Assembly: GCA_944363505.1 (NCBI GenBank)
Contig: CALVUD010000005.1
Location: forward strand, 1 to 64,000
Length of the DNA stretch: 64,000 nucleotides
Origin: an uncultured Clostridia bacterium
GTDB taxonomy: Bacteria; Bacillota; Clostridia; Christensenellales; DTU072
Reading direction: 5' to 3'
Shown: piece after piece, positions 54,528 to 63,736 of the stretch
How the letters are laid out: each line of letters begins with the position of its first letter
Numbering within the stretch: the first letter of the stretch is position 1
Translations under genes and position numbers: made by a program
The notes under the pieces: model-generated
Told to the model about the DNA's origin: nothing
The model's input: the letters and a program-made list of their open reading frames with translations, nothing else
Databases searched by the model: none

Positions 54528-54569
54528 AAACCTAAAACTGTTCTCACAAAAGGAGTTCGTTTTAGGTTT
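54528..54569 (-). terminator. Terminator of the defence operon, part of a dispersed repeat
   Basis: AAACCTAAAAC (54528-54538) pairs with GTTTTAGGTTT (54559-54569); on the minus strand the stem is followed by TTTTTT. It shares stem sequence with the hairpin at 14252-14282. Confidence 0.7.
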
Positions 54570-54573
54570 GGAC

Positions 54574-54601
54574 TGGTGGAGCGTGCGTAATGTAAATCGA
54601 A
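54574..54601 (-). repeat. TTCGA-N14-GCTCCACCA repeat, copy 3
   Basis: The minus strand reads TTCGA, 14 bases, GCTCCACCA, then passes into the AAACCTAAAAC hairpin, the same order as at 14220-14282. A further copy of the first part is at 14291-14318. Confidence 0.55.
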
Positions 54602-54606
54602 TATAT

Positions 54607-54885
54607 TTATTCGTTGTCAAAAACGATTTCCCAAGTCCCTTTAGAAGAAATATGCTGTCCGTATGTATTTTCTTGTTCTTTTGCTTGTTTCATCCTTCCA
54701 GCTTTGCGAAGTTTTGTTGCAGCCCAACGGATATCGTAATTCCAAGTGTAAAACAAGTCTCCGGATTTACTTAATTCGTCATAATAATCTTGCCAAAATT
54801 TTTTAAAAATATCAATAATTTTAGCTCTTCCTCCCATCTGTTGAATGATGTCGTATAAAATGTCCGGCAGGTCATTTCTTTTCAT
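54607..54885 (-). CDS. Small winged-helix protein, Mrr-N-like
   Basis: A 92-residue protein. LPDILYDIIQQMGGRAKIIDIFKKFWQDYYDEL, then RWAATKLRKAGRMKQAKEQ and a final GTWEIVF fit the winged-helix domain found at the N-terminus of Mrr-type restriction enzymes and HARE-HTH proteins. No nuclease domain is attached. It is the last gene of the minus-strand restriction operon, 65 bases after the metallopeptidase gene, and precedes a terminator. It may regulate the operon or be a remnant; both are inference. Confidence 0.6.
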   Translation of the reverse strand: MKRNDLPDILYDIIQQMGGRAKIIDIFKKFWQDYYDELSKSGDLFYTWNYDIRWAATKLRKAGRMKQAKEQENTYGQHISSKGTWEIVFDNE

Positions 54886-54950
54886 TTCTGTTACCTCCTT
54901 TTATGTTAGTTTTTACACTGCAAAAAACACTTTGCCATGATTATAACTAA

Positions 54951-55679
54951 TTAAAGTCCTTGCACCACTTCCATATCGAGTTGCTTTTTCCTTTCCTTCC
55001 AGTCAGGCATATGAACCGTCAGAAAATTGTAAAAGCTTGCGCTGTGATTGGGATACAACAAGTGCGTCATCTCGTGTAAAATGACATATTGAATACAAAG
55101 TATATCCGCTTTAAGCAAATATTCGTTAAGAGTAATTTTATTGCGTGATTTGGTACAGCTTCCCCAAAGTGTTTTCATTTTTTTGATAACTATTTCAGGT
55201 TTCTGTATTCCGTACTTTCTGAAGACGGAATTGTATAACAAGTCTGCTTGTTCTCCGAAAATTTCAGCCGCCTGCTCTCTCCACCACGCGCCGAACGATC
55301 TACTCAATGAAGTTTCGTCTTTATCGTCTTTCAAATAGACGAATATCTTTTTTTCATCCTGTTCGACAGCATTCTTGTCCGCTTTGACTTTTATTATACG
55401 CATATCTTTACCGAGCATCTGCGTGGAAGATCCGCTTCTGAGTTCAAGAAGATTATTATGACCGTCCGTCGAACGATAAACTTCGAGTTTTCCTACAATC
55501 CAATCCTTACGGCTTTCTAAAAAATTCTCGACCCATTCGTCTTTTACGGCAAAAGGCACCGAGAGTTTAACGGAGAGATCCCTGTAAACTCTCAGGTGTA
55601 CGTTTTTTATTTCTTTCCTTATCACGCAAACTTTAACGGTACCGTAAACCGATTTTGTTTGCAAATTAAATTCGTCCAT
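54951..55679 (-). CDS. YgjP-type zinc metallopeptidase (M48/DUF45)
   Basis: A 242-residue protein of the YgjP/DUF45 family. The zinc-binding HEMTHLLYPNHSASFY lies at about 205, preceded by the family motif LWGSCTKSRNKITLNEYLL. These SprT-like peptidases are often encoded in type I restriction operons, but their target is not established. The ATG overlaps the hsdR stop by one base (TGATG), so translation is coupled. Confidence 0.88.
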   Translation of the reverse strand: MDEFNLQTKSVYGTVKVCVIRKEIKNVHLRVYRDLSVKLSVPFAVKDEWVENFLESRKDWIVGKLEVYRSTDGHNNLLELRSGSSTQMLGKDMRIIKVKADKNAVEQDEKKIFVYLKDDKDETSLSRSFGAWWREQAAEIFGEQADLLYNSVFRKYGIQKPEIVIKKMKTLWGSCTKSRNKITLNEYLLKADILCIQYVILHEMTHLLYPNHSASFYNFLTVHMPDWKERKKQLDMEVVQGL

Positions 55680-58600
55680 CAGAATCTTGCTACCGCCACT
55701 TTCATGATCTCGTCAATAATAAGGTCTATTAAATCGACGTTGTTTTTATCGATAGTAATTCCCATGTCGTCAAACATATCGAAAAGCACGTCGTCAAGTG
55801 CTCGGTGAATATCCTTATGCACCATTATGTTCTGTTTCCAATCCCTTTTGGTATGGCGTATCATAACTTCCTTTATTTTAACAGCATAAGACGCGATAAT
55901 TTCCTCTAAATCTTCCGATATTTCAATATTTTTGTTCCTTAATGTTATCGCAATGCTTCCATAAAAAGCTTTACTGTCACCGTCAGATGCAATACAGGAC
56001 GGATATTGACTGCGCGAAATACCCTGCCTGAAGTCTTCGGCAAGAATTTCCATTTCCCGATAATATTTATCGGCGTCTCTGGACAGATCGTATTCTTCAA
56101 TAGTCTTTCTTATTTTAGCGGAAAACTCCTCGAATTTAAGGGGATCATCGTAACGTATCTGTTTCAGACTTGATTCTATCCTCGTTTTGATAGCGTCGGC
56201 TCTCGCCTCATTGGAATCCATTCCCTTCAATAATTCTGCCATAGACTTTTTATCGCCTATTGAAACGGGACTCACTACTTGCAAAACTTCAGAAGAATTG
56301 ACAAATGTGTCTATAAGGTTTTTTATACCGTTCTCGTACTTCGAAAACTCGACGGGATCGTCATTACGTATCATAACGCTGTCTTTTAGCTTTCTGAAAA
56401 ACAAATATTCTTGCCTATATGTTTCGATCGCTTCAAAGCCGATTGCAACATAAAGCGCCCTATCTGTAAGCGCCAGATTAAGTAGTTGAGCAAATCTCCT
56501 GAATTTATCGTAAAATTCTTTTCTTTTCGCTTCGTCTTTTAGCGCCGATTGCCAAATCGCAGTCGGGGTAGAACTGTCGTATCCGGGGAACATATCCCTT
56601 AATTCGTGATATACCTTTTTAAGTCTTGCTTTTTCGTCCTCAGTGCCGTATACCGTTCCTTTGATATCGTCTTGATCAAAATTACGCATACCTGATTCTG
56701 CGTCGGAATAAAGGTCGATAGCTTTGTTCAGTTTCGTGAAAATACCTCTGTAATCGATTATCAATCCGAAATCCTTGCCTTCGTGTACTCTGTTGACGCG
56801 AGCGATCGCCTGCAAAAGATTGTGCTCTTTCATGGATTTATCGACATAAAGCACCCCGGCTACAGGCGCGTCGAAACCCGTCAAAAGCATATCTTTGACA
56901 ATAAGTATATTCACTTCGTCGTTATCCGGATCTTTGAACTGACCGCAGACCGTTTCATAGTACTTATCGTCATTTAAGCCGAACAACGGTTTAACGACTG
57001 TGTTGCGATAGCCGTTTATGGTGGCTATATCCGCGTCGCTTACGCTTGAGTCTCCGTCTTCGTCGGATTTTACGCCGAAAGTCATCACGACTTTAGGGTG
57101 CACGCCCATAACCTCGTTTTTCTTCAGTATGTCGTAAACCTGTACAGCCGCTGCACGTGAAGAACACACGACCATAGCCTTAAGTTTTTTCGGAATACAA
57201 TAATTGACAAAGTGGTCACATATATCGAATGCCATCACGTTAAGACGGCTTTGCGCTTTCGCAAGACGTTCAAACCTACTGAATTTGTGTGCCAGTTCTT
57301 CCTTGACGTTTGCTGGAATTCCTTCCGTCAAAGAATCGAAATACACGTCGATTTTGTCGCTTGGCGGATCCAATACTATCTTTCTCCCTTCGTAAACAAG
57401 CGGAACCGTAATACCGTCGTGTACAGATTCGTCCATCGTATAATTATGTATCGGTGCGCCGAACTTCTGATAGGTATTCTTCTTTGCTTTTGCAATAAGC
57501 GGCGTACCCGTAAAAGCTATCAACGTCGCCTTGGGCAACACGTCTCTCATATAGTTAAACATACCGCCGTATTCGCTACGGTGCGCTTCGTCTATTAAGA
57601 CGTAAAACTTTTCGCTGTCCGGCTCGAGATACTTATATCTGCAAACCGCCGTAAACTTGTTGATAAGCGTGGTAATAACCACGTTGCTCTTGTTTTTAAG
57701 TAATGTTTTCAAACCTTTTCCGGTTGCCGCCCTAACGGGCTCCATAGAAGCGTTTGCAAAATTGTCTTTAATCTGCTTATCGAGATTCTTTCTGTCGGTG
57801 ATAATGATAAACCTGGGATTTTCCGCCGCTTTTTCGATTTGTATTCTTTTTACGAGCATGACCATAGTAAGCGACTTACCGCTACCCTGCGTATGCCATA
57901 TAACGCCGCCCTGACTGTCTTCTTTGTCTTCTCCGTTTATCCTTGCCATAGTTTTGTTCACGGCAAAATACTGTTGATGCCGACAAACTTTTTTGATGTT
58001 ATTGTCAAAGATTATAAAATATTTTATTATCTCCAAAAGTCTGTTTTTCTCGAGAAGCGAAACGCAAATTCTGTCCTGCTCTAAAATCTGACCGTCGGAA
58101 GAATATTTTTCGCAAAGTTCCTTTTGCCAATCGACGCTATCTTTATATTCGCGCCACTCTACAAAATATTCTGCCGCCGTGCCCGCCGTGCCGTAAAGCA
58201 CCTTTTCTGGTTTTACGGCCAACACCAGTTGAGCATATTTGAACAACTGCGGGATATATTCGGGCTTCATGTTTCTGACGTTCTGCACAACGCCTTCCAT
58301 AATATCCACGCTGGATTTTTTACATTCAATAACGACGATCGGGATACCGTTACACATAATTACGATGTCCGGACGCGCGAATTGCCCGTTTGCTCTCTCA
58401 ACAGCGAACTCCTCGGTAACCTGCCAGATATTATTTTCGGGACGCTCAAAATCTATATATTTCAAATCAAAAGATTTTTTGACGGGCTCTTGTTTGTCTA
58501 CGACTATTCTCTCTTCGACGCTTATACCGAGCGTCAAAAGATTGTAAACTTCTTTATTCGCCATCGCAAGCCCCTGCAACAAAGACACGTCAAGTTCCTT

Positions 58601-58831
58601 AACGGCTCTTTCTATCGACTCGTCAGAAAAAGGTCTCTCGAAACCCAGATAGGTATAATGCTGGCTTCGCATAAACTTTACGATCTCGTCTTTAAACAGC
58701 ACGTTATTCAACGGACCTCTTTTCAGTTCCGCTTCGCTTCTGCTTACATACGCGTATCCCATTTTTTCGAGAAATCGTATCATTCTCTCCTGACAAACAG
58801 GTCTTTCGTCGAAAATTCTGTGATCCAGCAT
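55679..58831 (-). CDS. hsdR: Type I restriction enzyme R subunit
   Basis: A 1050-residue motor and nuclease subunit. The N-terminal PD-(D/E)xK nuclease has RPDIVIMCNGIPIVVIECKKS (about 150-172). The SF2 translocase has Walker A WHTQGSGKSLTMVML (about 310), DEAH box VLIDEAHRSEYGG (about 415), AFTGTPL, and C-terminal helicase motifs in LIVKDMLLTGFDAP and QAIARVNR. It cuts DNA after ATP-driven translocation together with HsdS and HsdM. AGGAGG precedes the ATG. hsdS is encoded upstream, but no hsdM is present in the window. Confidence 0.95.
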   Translation of the reverse strand: MLDHRIFDERPVCQERMIRFLEKMGYAYVSRSEAELKRGPLNNVLFKDEIVKFMRSQHYTYLGFERPFSDESIERAVKELDVSLLQGLAMANKEVYNLLTLGISVEERIVVDKQEPVKKSFDLKYIDFERPENNIWQVTEEFAVERANGQFARPDIVIMCNGIPIVVIECKKSSVDIMEGVVQNVRNMKPEYIPQLFKYAQLVLAVKPEKVLYGTAGTAAEYFVEWREYKDSVDWQKELCEKYSSDGQILEQDRICVSLLEKNRLLEIIKYFIIFDNNIKKVCRHQQYFAVNKTMARINGEDKEDSQGGVIWHTQGSGKSLTMVMLVKRIQIEKAAENPRFIIITDRKNLDKQIKDNFANASMEPVRAATGKGLKTLLKNKSNVVITTLINKFTAVCRYKYLEPDSEKFYVLIDEAHRSEYGGMFNYMRDVLPKATLIAFTGTPLIAKAKKNTYQKFGAPIHNYTMDESVHDGITVPLVYEGRKIVLDPPSDKIDVYFDSLTEGIPANVKEELAHKFSRFERLAKAQSRLNVMAFDICDHFVNYCIPKKLKAMVVCSSRAAAVQVYDILKKNEVMGVHPKVVMTFGVKSDEDGDSSVSDADIATINGYRNTVVKPLFGLNDDKYYETVCGQFKDPDNDEVNILIVKDMLLTGFDAPVAGVLYVDKSMKEHNLLQAIARVNRVHEGKDFGLIIDYRGIFTKLNKAIDLYSDAESGMRNFDQDDIKGTVYGTEDEKARLKKVYHELRDMFPGYDSSTPTAIWQSALKDEAKRKEFYDKFRRFAQLLNLALTDRALYVAIGFEAIETYRQEYLFFRKLKDSVMIRNDDPVEFSKYENGIKNLIDTFVNSSEVLQVVSPVSIGDKKSMAELLKGMDSNEARADAIKTRIESSLKQIRYDDPLKFEEFSAKIRKTIEEYDLSRDADKYYREMEILAEDFRQGISRSQYPSCIASDGDSKAFYGSIAITLRNKNIEISEDLEEIIASYAVKIKEVMIRHTKRDWKQNIMVHKDIHRALDDVLFDMFDDMGITIDKNNVDLIDLIIDEIMKVAVARF

Positions 58832-58840
58832 ATTTACCTC

Positions 58841-59029
58841 CTAAAACAAATTGTAATTCTTGCCCGCAAAATATGTAATCAACAATTTGCACAGCTCCCT
58901 ATCGCTGTGTGCGCCGTCTATCAACGCCTTTAATTCTTCTTTCATATTTTGCGTATAACGATAGCCGTTATCGACGATCTTTTTAAGTGCTTCTTTATAT
59001 ATGTGTTCTTCTAATTCGTTGTTTCCCAT
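58841..59029 (-). CDS. Small hypothetical protein in restriction operon
   Basis: A 62-residue protein, probably all-helical (LEEHIYKEALKKIVDNGYRYTQNMKEELKALIDGAHSDRELCKLLITYF). It lies nine bases before hsdR on the same strand, with a weak GGGAAAAAG ribosome site. No family is recognised. Its position suggests co-translation with hsdR; it could be an HsdR-associated or antitoxin-like peptide. Confidence 0.55.
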   Translation of the reverse strand: MGNNELEEHIYKEALKKIVDNGYRYTQNMKEELKALIDGAHSDRELCKLLITYFAGKNYNLF

Positions 59030-59077
59030 TTTTCTTTTTCCCGACGAATGCTTTTCAGTTTTACAATATTTAATTTA

Positions 59078-59446
59078 TTAATAGACGAAACTTTGAAAAG
59101 GTATTTCAAAACCTCCGCCGTTCTTTTTGCATATCGCCTGCAGCGCCACGCTGTTCCTTTCGACCCATTCTATTATTGTCTTTTTATCGCTTGCCTTGAT
59201 TTTACCGTTCATAAAATCGACCTCTAAATTATCCAGATAAACCGACGCTACTTTTTCATTGTTGATCTTGGCGTGAAAATGTAGTCGATTATGCTTTGCG
59301 TTCTCCTCCTCGAAAATATAGAACGAAAGACGGCTGTTATACCTGAACATTCGCTCCCTGATCTCTATCGGCTCTATACCGACAAGAGAACACCAAAAGC
59401 TGACCGCCCCGTGGCGCTCCGGATACATTATATCGTACATATCCAT
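59078..59446 (-). CDS. DUF4160-like protein
   Basis: A 122-residue protein. The segment KHNRLHFHAKINNEKVASVYLDNLEVDFMNGKIKASDKKTIIEWVERNSVALQA resembles DUF4160, small proteins with an HxxxHFHA motif followed by a WVxxN segment. Members are frequently encoded in toxin-antitoxin-like pairs, but their activity is unproven. It starts one base after the hsdS stop, with GAGGG upstream, inside the restriction operon. Confidence 0.65.
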   Translation of the reverse strand: MDMYDIMYPERHGAVSFWCSLVGIEPIEIRERMFRYNSRLSFYIFEEENAKHNRLHFHAKINNEKVASVYLDNLEVDFMNGKIKASDKKTIIEWVERNSVALQAICKKNGGGFEIPFQSFVY

Positions 59447-59447
59447 T

Positions 59448-60791
59448 TTATACCCTCACTATTCCGGTTAAAAGATATTGTTGCATCGCTTTGCGTTGCT
59501 TGAGCAGTTTATCACGCTTTTGCTGATGAAGGGTGATAAGGTTGTCTATCGACGATAAATACCCCGAAATCTTTTGTTGCTCAGCTTTATCAGGAACAAA
59601 AACATTGATTTCGTTTAAGTTCTTTAGAATAATCGTAGCAAATGTCCCTGTCGCTTGCCTATTTCGAACTTCACGCTGGAAAAAACCGGATGAAAGCAAA
59701 TAATACAAGTATTCGGCTGTGACAGTTTTATTTGGTATAATGCCTAAAATTCCTTGCTTTGTTGCAACAGGAATGTGGTTTATTGCCACATTTCCGACCG
59801 TTGCACCATTAGTAAATATCACACTGTCTGAGGGAATCAACCAAGCAGAACTATGCTTCAACCCTTCTTCCGTAATGAAAGTCTTTACAGAATCTATGTA
59901 CTTGTTTTCTGTATCTTCTATACGAACAAAAGGGATTGTTCCATTCCGATAATAGGCGGCTGTATTAGTATCAGGGGTGCCTCCCTCTGATGCAAATGAA
60001 TATACTTCTTCAAACTTACGCTGTTCCCAAGGGGCAGTAAAACCGGGAAAGCGTATTTCAGGTATATTGCTTCCTTTTTTCGGAAACATTTTATTTAAGT
60101 AATATTTTTTCGACTTTTGATAAGCTTCGATCAATTTTTCTTGCAATTCAATCGCCTTGTCCCACTGCATCAAAATCTCGGCTATACGAGATTGTTCGCT
60201 GTCGCTTTTTCTGTCGCTTTTAGGGTAGGATATTTTTATCTTTTTAATACTTTCCCTATTTAATCCGTATACTTTGAAACCAACTGCTAATTTTTGAAAC
60301 TGTTTTTTTACGTCTTGGGATATTGTAATATATTGCTTATAATATTTTGAAAAAACTGATTGTTTTTCTTTTGCTAAAATTGTATGTAGTCCTGCAATAA
60401 AAGGCTCGTTATTAACATTATCTATCAATACCGCCCTAGAAGTTCCTTCCAAATCTTCTGATGCGTCCAAAAATGCAATATCTCCGTCTTGCATTAAAAA
60501 TGTTTCATTACCTTTCAATGCAATATCATATCTCGGTAAAAGGGAATATTGTTCATACGTAACCTTATTAAAAGCATTTGTATGCATATCTCCATAATGC
60601 AAATAGCATACTCCTTGATCTCCTAGCTCCTCACGAGATTTTCCCAAGCCGCCATAAAAATCAAAAAGTTCACAGAATTTTATATCCCTTTCCCAGTCGC
60701 ATGGGAAAATACCGAAAGAGGTCTTTTCATACCCCTCCGGCACTATTCCGCTGTTTATCTCTTCAATCCGCTTTTTTATCGTTTGGTTCAT
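59448..60791 (-). CDS. hsdS: Type I restriction specificity subunit S
   Basis: A 447-residue subunit with the two-repeat HsdS layout. Target-recognition domain 1 spans about 20-190, a conserved helical spacer (SRIAEILMQWDKAIELQEKLIEAYQKSKKYYLNKMF) about 205-245, domain 2 about 250-400, and the second helical repeat (ISGYLSSIDNLITLHQQKRDKLLKQRKAMQQYLLTG) ends the protein. It sets the DNA sequence recognised by the methylase and nuclease. AAGGA precedes the ATG. Its first 29 bases overlap the S-4TM effector gene. Confidence 0.94.
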   Translation of the reverse strand: MNQTIKKRIEEINSGIVPEGYEKTSFGIFPCDWERDIKFCELFDFYGGLGKSREELGDQGVCYLHYGDMHTNAFNKVTYEQYSLLPRYDIALKGNETFLMQDGDIAFLDASEDLEGTSRAVLIDNVNNEPFIAGLHTILAKEKQSVFSKYYKQYITISQDVKKQFQKLAVGFKVYGLNRESIKKIKISYPKSDRKSDSEQSRIAEILMQWDKAIELQEKLIEAYQKSKKYYLNKMFPKKGSNIPEIRFPGFTAPWEQRKFEEVYSFASEGGTPDTNTAAYYRNGTIPFVRIEDTENKYIDSVKTFITEEGLKHSSAWLIPSDSVIFTNGATVGNVAINHIPVATKQGILGIIPNKTVTAEYLYYLLSSGFFQREVRNRQATGTFATIILKNLNEINVFVPDKAEQQKISGYLSSIDNLITLHQQKRDKLLKQRKAMQQYLLTGIVRV

Positions 60792-61689
60792 CTTGAGGTT
60801 CCTTTTTTTTGTTTCTTAATTCTTCTGCAAACATATCGGAAACTTCTTGGTCTTTTTTTCTAAATATCTTATAAAACCAATCCGGTATCAAATATGCTTT
60901 CTTTCTATAGTCAAATATTTTATATTGAACCATTTCTATTTTGGTCCATAATGCACTGTCGTTATCGATATCACTTTCAATTTCATCTGTAATTCTTTTC
61001 AAATTTAACTGTGTATTTATATCTTTATTTAACTTAAAATAAGAATTTAAAAAAAACTCTAACACTGTCAGACCTGAAGCAAAGCTTAAAATCATTGTCG
61101 CGACGCTTTTATGCGTTAATATGGCACATAACAATATTAATCCAATAGAAATTACAGCTAACGAAAGTAATAAATATTGATATCTTTTTCTTAAATCCAA
61201 GTCCCATCTTATATTTTCTTTTTGACAATAAAAAACAGCCTTATTATAAGGCAATGACGAATAGTCATTATACCAATCTTCTTTTGGCGCACGTTTTTTA
61301 TTACTATATTTCTTCAACAGCTTTAAACGCTGTTCTGTTTGAATAATTTGACTCGAAATTAAATCATTTACAGTGTCGTTTATTTTTAATACATTTTTAT
61401 CAAATATCTGTTGGAAACATGCGCCGTAATATTTATAGCGTGCTAACTGATTCCGCAATATTAAGTTTACACACCAAACCCAAAAATATAATATACAAAG
61501 AGATGCAACGATTGTATCGTCTTTTAAAAATTTCTGAGCAACGGAAAATAGGACAGGAACTAATACTGAACATATTAGAACACAATAGGACAAAATTTTG
61601 CCACGCTTGTAGCATTCTCCTGCAACTATTTGATACCTTAAATTTTCAGGCTCATTTTGTCTAATCAAAATATTCTTACTTTCTTCCAT
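60763..61689 (-). CDS. S-4TM pore-forming effector of CBASS
   Basis: A 308-residue protein with four membrane helices in two pairs: about 32-52 (ILSYCVLICSVLVPVLFSVA), 60-80, 172-191 (LLLSLAVISIGLILLCAIL) and 197-217. A central soluble stretch contains APKEDWYNDYSSLPYNKAVFYCQKENIRWD. This is the S-4TM layout described as an effector of cyclic-nucleotide-triggered defence. It begins five bases after the CD-NTase gene, so the pair forms a two-gene CBASS; membrane disruption after phage sensing is the known mode for such effectors. Its 3' end overlaps hsdS. Confidence 0.8.
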   Translation of the reverse strand: MEESKNILIRQNEPENLRYQIVAGECYKRGKILSYCVLICSVLVPVLFSVAQKFLKDDTIVASLCILYFWVWCVNLILRNQLARYKYYGACFQQIFDKNVLKINDTVNDLISSQIIQTEQRLKLLKKYSNKKRAPKEDWYNDYSSLPYNKAVFYCQKENIRWDLDLRKRYQYLLLSLAVISIGLILLCAILTHKSVATMILSFASGLTVLEFFLNSYFKLNKDINTQLNLKRITDEIESDIDNDSALWTKIEMVQYKIFDYRKKAYLIPDWFYKIFRKKDQEVSDMFAEELRNKKKEPQDEPNDKKAD

Positions 61690-61694
61690 AGTTT

Positions 61695-62696
61695 TTATTC
61701 ATATCGGGGAAATTCATCCCCAAAGATATCCCTCCATAAGTTAATAGATTTTCTTATATCCTTTTCATTTACTTCTGCGTTAATTGCGCGGTTCGCTTTA
61801 TTTAAGTCGTTATTAGCTCTTGTTTGCAACTTATTTTTTTCTTCTATAGATAAATTATTAATATTGCCTTCTATTTTTTTTGAATCTGATACATAATACC
61901 AAATATTTTGACTTATATAAGCCAACACATCTTTGAAGCGCACATCTATCCAGTCGGAAGTATCATTATTTTTATCAAAATAATCTAAAATCATAGTTTC
62001 GAGCAAATATGACGTCATCGTTGGCATTTGTCCGTACTTATTCCAGTATTTAATCAATCGGATTGTTTCCCTTACTTTTCCGCTGTGTTTCTTTGTTAAT
62101 GCATTGACTCTCTCTTGTTCAATCGTAGGATCGGTCTTCTTCCAGTTACCCTTGCCGTTAGGAATTAAATAGTAAGATCTCCCATCATGTTCAGCAACAG
62201 TATGGAAACACGGCACAATATCAAACGCCCAATCTTTTGAGATTAAATTCAGATTTATTGCCTCATGATCCCTTTTAATTTCAGATCTGGAATACTCTCT
62301 TAATTTTTCTAACTCCTTCTTAAATCTATTTAATACCAATTTAGAGTTTAGTGTTCCGTCCGGATTAGTGCACTCGATTTGTGCCGGATTTACATTACCG
62401 GACGTTATTCTGACATTTTCCCAACTATCATAGTTGTTATATGTAGCATTGCTTGCGGCAATCCCTATCATTAAATCTATATCGTCCAATTCTCTGCACT
62501 TTGTCTTTCTCGAAAAAGAACCGAAGTGCAAATCAAAATCTTGACACAAATCAAAAAAATTATCTTTGTTATCAAACTCTTTTATATTATAGAGCAAATT
62601 ATCTCTGCTGTCCCGTGCAGCCTTAACAATATTTTTGTCCAAATCCACATAGTTCTTTCTAAATTCTTCAAATGCATTTTCTACTGATTGCGCCAT
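61695..62696 (-). CDS. CD-NTase (cyclic oligonucleotide synthase) of CBASS
   Basis: A 333-residue nucleotidyltransferase of the SMODS/CGAS-like class. The signature is LHFGSFSRKTKCRELDDIDLMIGI (about 52-75), giving the GS motif and two metal-binding Asp, with the third Asp in WAFDIVPCFHT (about 158). The OAS1-like helical C-terminal half includes RETIRLIKYWNKYGQMPTMTSYLLETMI. It makes a cyclic di- or trinucleotide on infection; the product cannot be told from sequence. AAGGGG precedes the ATG. The effector gene follows directly; no Cap2, Cap3 or HORMA genes are present, so this is a minimal type I arrangement. Confidence 0.88.
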   Translation of the reverse strand: MAQSVENAFEEFRKNYVDLDKNIVKAARDSRDNLLYNIKEFDNKDNFFDLCQDFDLHFGSFSRKTKCRELDDIDLMIGIAASNATYNNYDSWENVRITSGNVNPAQIECTNPDGTLNSKLVLNRFKKELEKLREYSRSEIKRDHEAINLNLISKDWAFDIVPCFHTVAEHDGRSYYLIPNGKGNWKKTDPTIEQERVNALTKKHSGKVRETIRLIKYWNKYGQMPTMTSYLLETMILDYFDKNNDTSDWIDVRFKDVLAYISQNIWYYVSDSKKIEGNINNLSIEEKNKLQTRANNDLNKANRAINAEVNEKDIRKSINLWRDIFGDEFPRYE

Positions 62697-62759
62697 AGTT
62701 GACCCCTTTTATTTATTAATTATAATTTTAGCCGCTTTTTACCTTCGCGTTTATTTACA

Positions 62760-63692
62760 TTATCTTTTCTTAGCATTCAAAATCTTTACCAGCAGGACGA
62801 TGTTTGTCGCCACCAGATTCAATGCATATTCGACATACTCATCCGACACGTCAACAACTTCTTGACCTTGACCGTGCCCTGCGTTTTTATTCCTCAGAGT
62901 CGGAGCGCCGCTTTCAAGTGTCGAGCGTATGCCATTTAAGTGACTTTCCAAATATTTAGGATAAAAGCCGTTGTCGGTAAGGTGTTGAAGTAATTGCTTG
63001 GCGGTGTCGCGCTCCCTATCGTACGGATAATTCATCTCTTGGCAAATGCTTTTCAGCACACTTTCAAAAGCCTTTATCGCATTCAATATGGCGTCCTTAT
63101 TTTGCCCTTTCTTGTAATGTTCGAATGCCTGAAAATATTCTTGTTCGGCTCCTTCGAAAATTTTATTATTCAATAAATGCAAAGCGGGCTTTATTGTTTC
63201 GGTATGTATAAATTCGTTGATTTTAGGTATCAATTTCCCGTTAATGAACTCATATCCGAGTGAATGTTGCTTAAACCTAAAATTGAGTTCTTTTATTGCA
63301 AGGTTAACAACTTCACTATATCCATGGCCGAATATGCTTTTGTTAGATATGATTTCCGTAAATGTAAAATCTAATAAATCAAGGAAATCCGAATCATCGC
63401 TAATGTCGACATAATCTTCGTATGCCTCATAAGTGTTCGTGGCATCGGCATACCTATCTTGCAAGGATTTTAATCCCTTTTCTCTCGCATATGCCTGACA
63501 GACAAATTCCCACATATCGATGTTTTTCCCATTCGGTTTATAAATATATTTAACATCCGGATAAATACCAAATACGTCTTCTACAATATGCAGATACTGG
63601 TTACGAAACGCTCGGCAAAACTTATCGTAAATATATACATCCGAAATGCCTTGTTCTGCTTCCTTTTTCCTTTGCGAGTAAAGTTTATACAT
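62760..63692 (-). CDS. Abi/HEPN-domain protein, STM4504/CBY_0614 family-like
   Basis: A 310-residue protein. The C-terminal third (DAILNAIKAFESVLKSICQEMNYPYD, TLESGAPTLRNKNAGHGQG, YVEYALNLVATNIVLLVKIL) is like the AbiJ/Abi-C type with a HEPN-like R-x5-H motif (RNKNAGH). The N-terminal part contains FCRAFRNQYLHIV. Such proteins act in abortive infection, probably as RNases, by family analogy. GAGGT precedes the ATG. It lies upstream of the CBASS genes in the same direction. Confidence 0.72.
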   Translation of the reverse strand: MYKLYSQRKKEAEQGISDVYIYDKFCRAFRNQYLHIVEDVFGIYPDVKYIYKPNGKNIDMWEFVCQAYAREKGLKSLQDRYADATNTYEAYEDYVDISDDSDFLDLLDFTFTEIISNKSIFGHGYSEVVNLAIKELNFRFKQHSLGYEFINGKLIPKINEFIHTETIKPALHLLNNKIFEGAEQEYFQAFEHYKKGQNKDAILNAIKAFESVLKSICQEMNYPYDRERDTAKQLLQHLTDNGFYPKYLESHLNGIRSTLESGAPTLRNKNAGHGQGQEVVDVSDEYVEYALNLVATNIVLLVKILNAKKR

Positions 63693-63736
63693 TTATTACC
63701 TCATTCTTATCCCTATATTTTAATCTCTTAGCCGAT

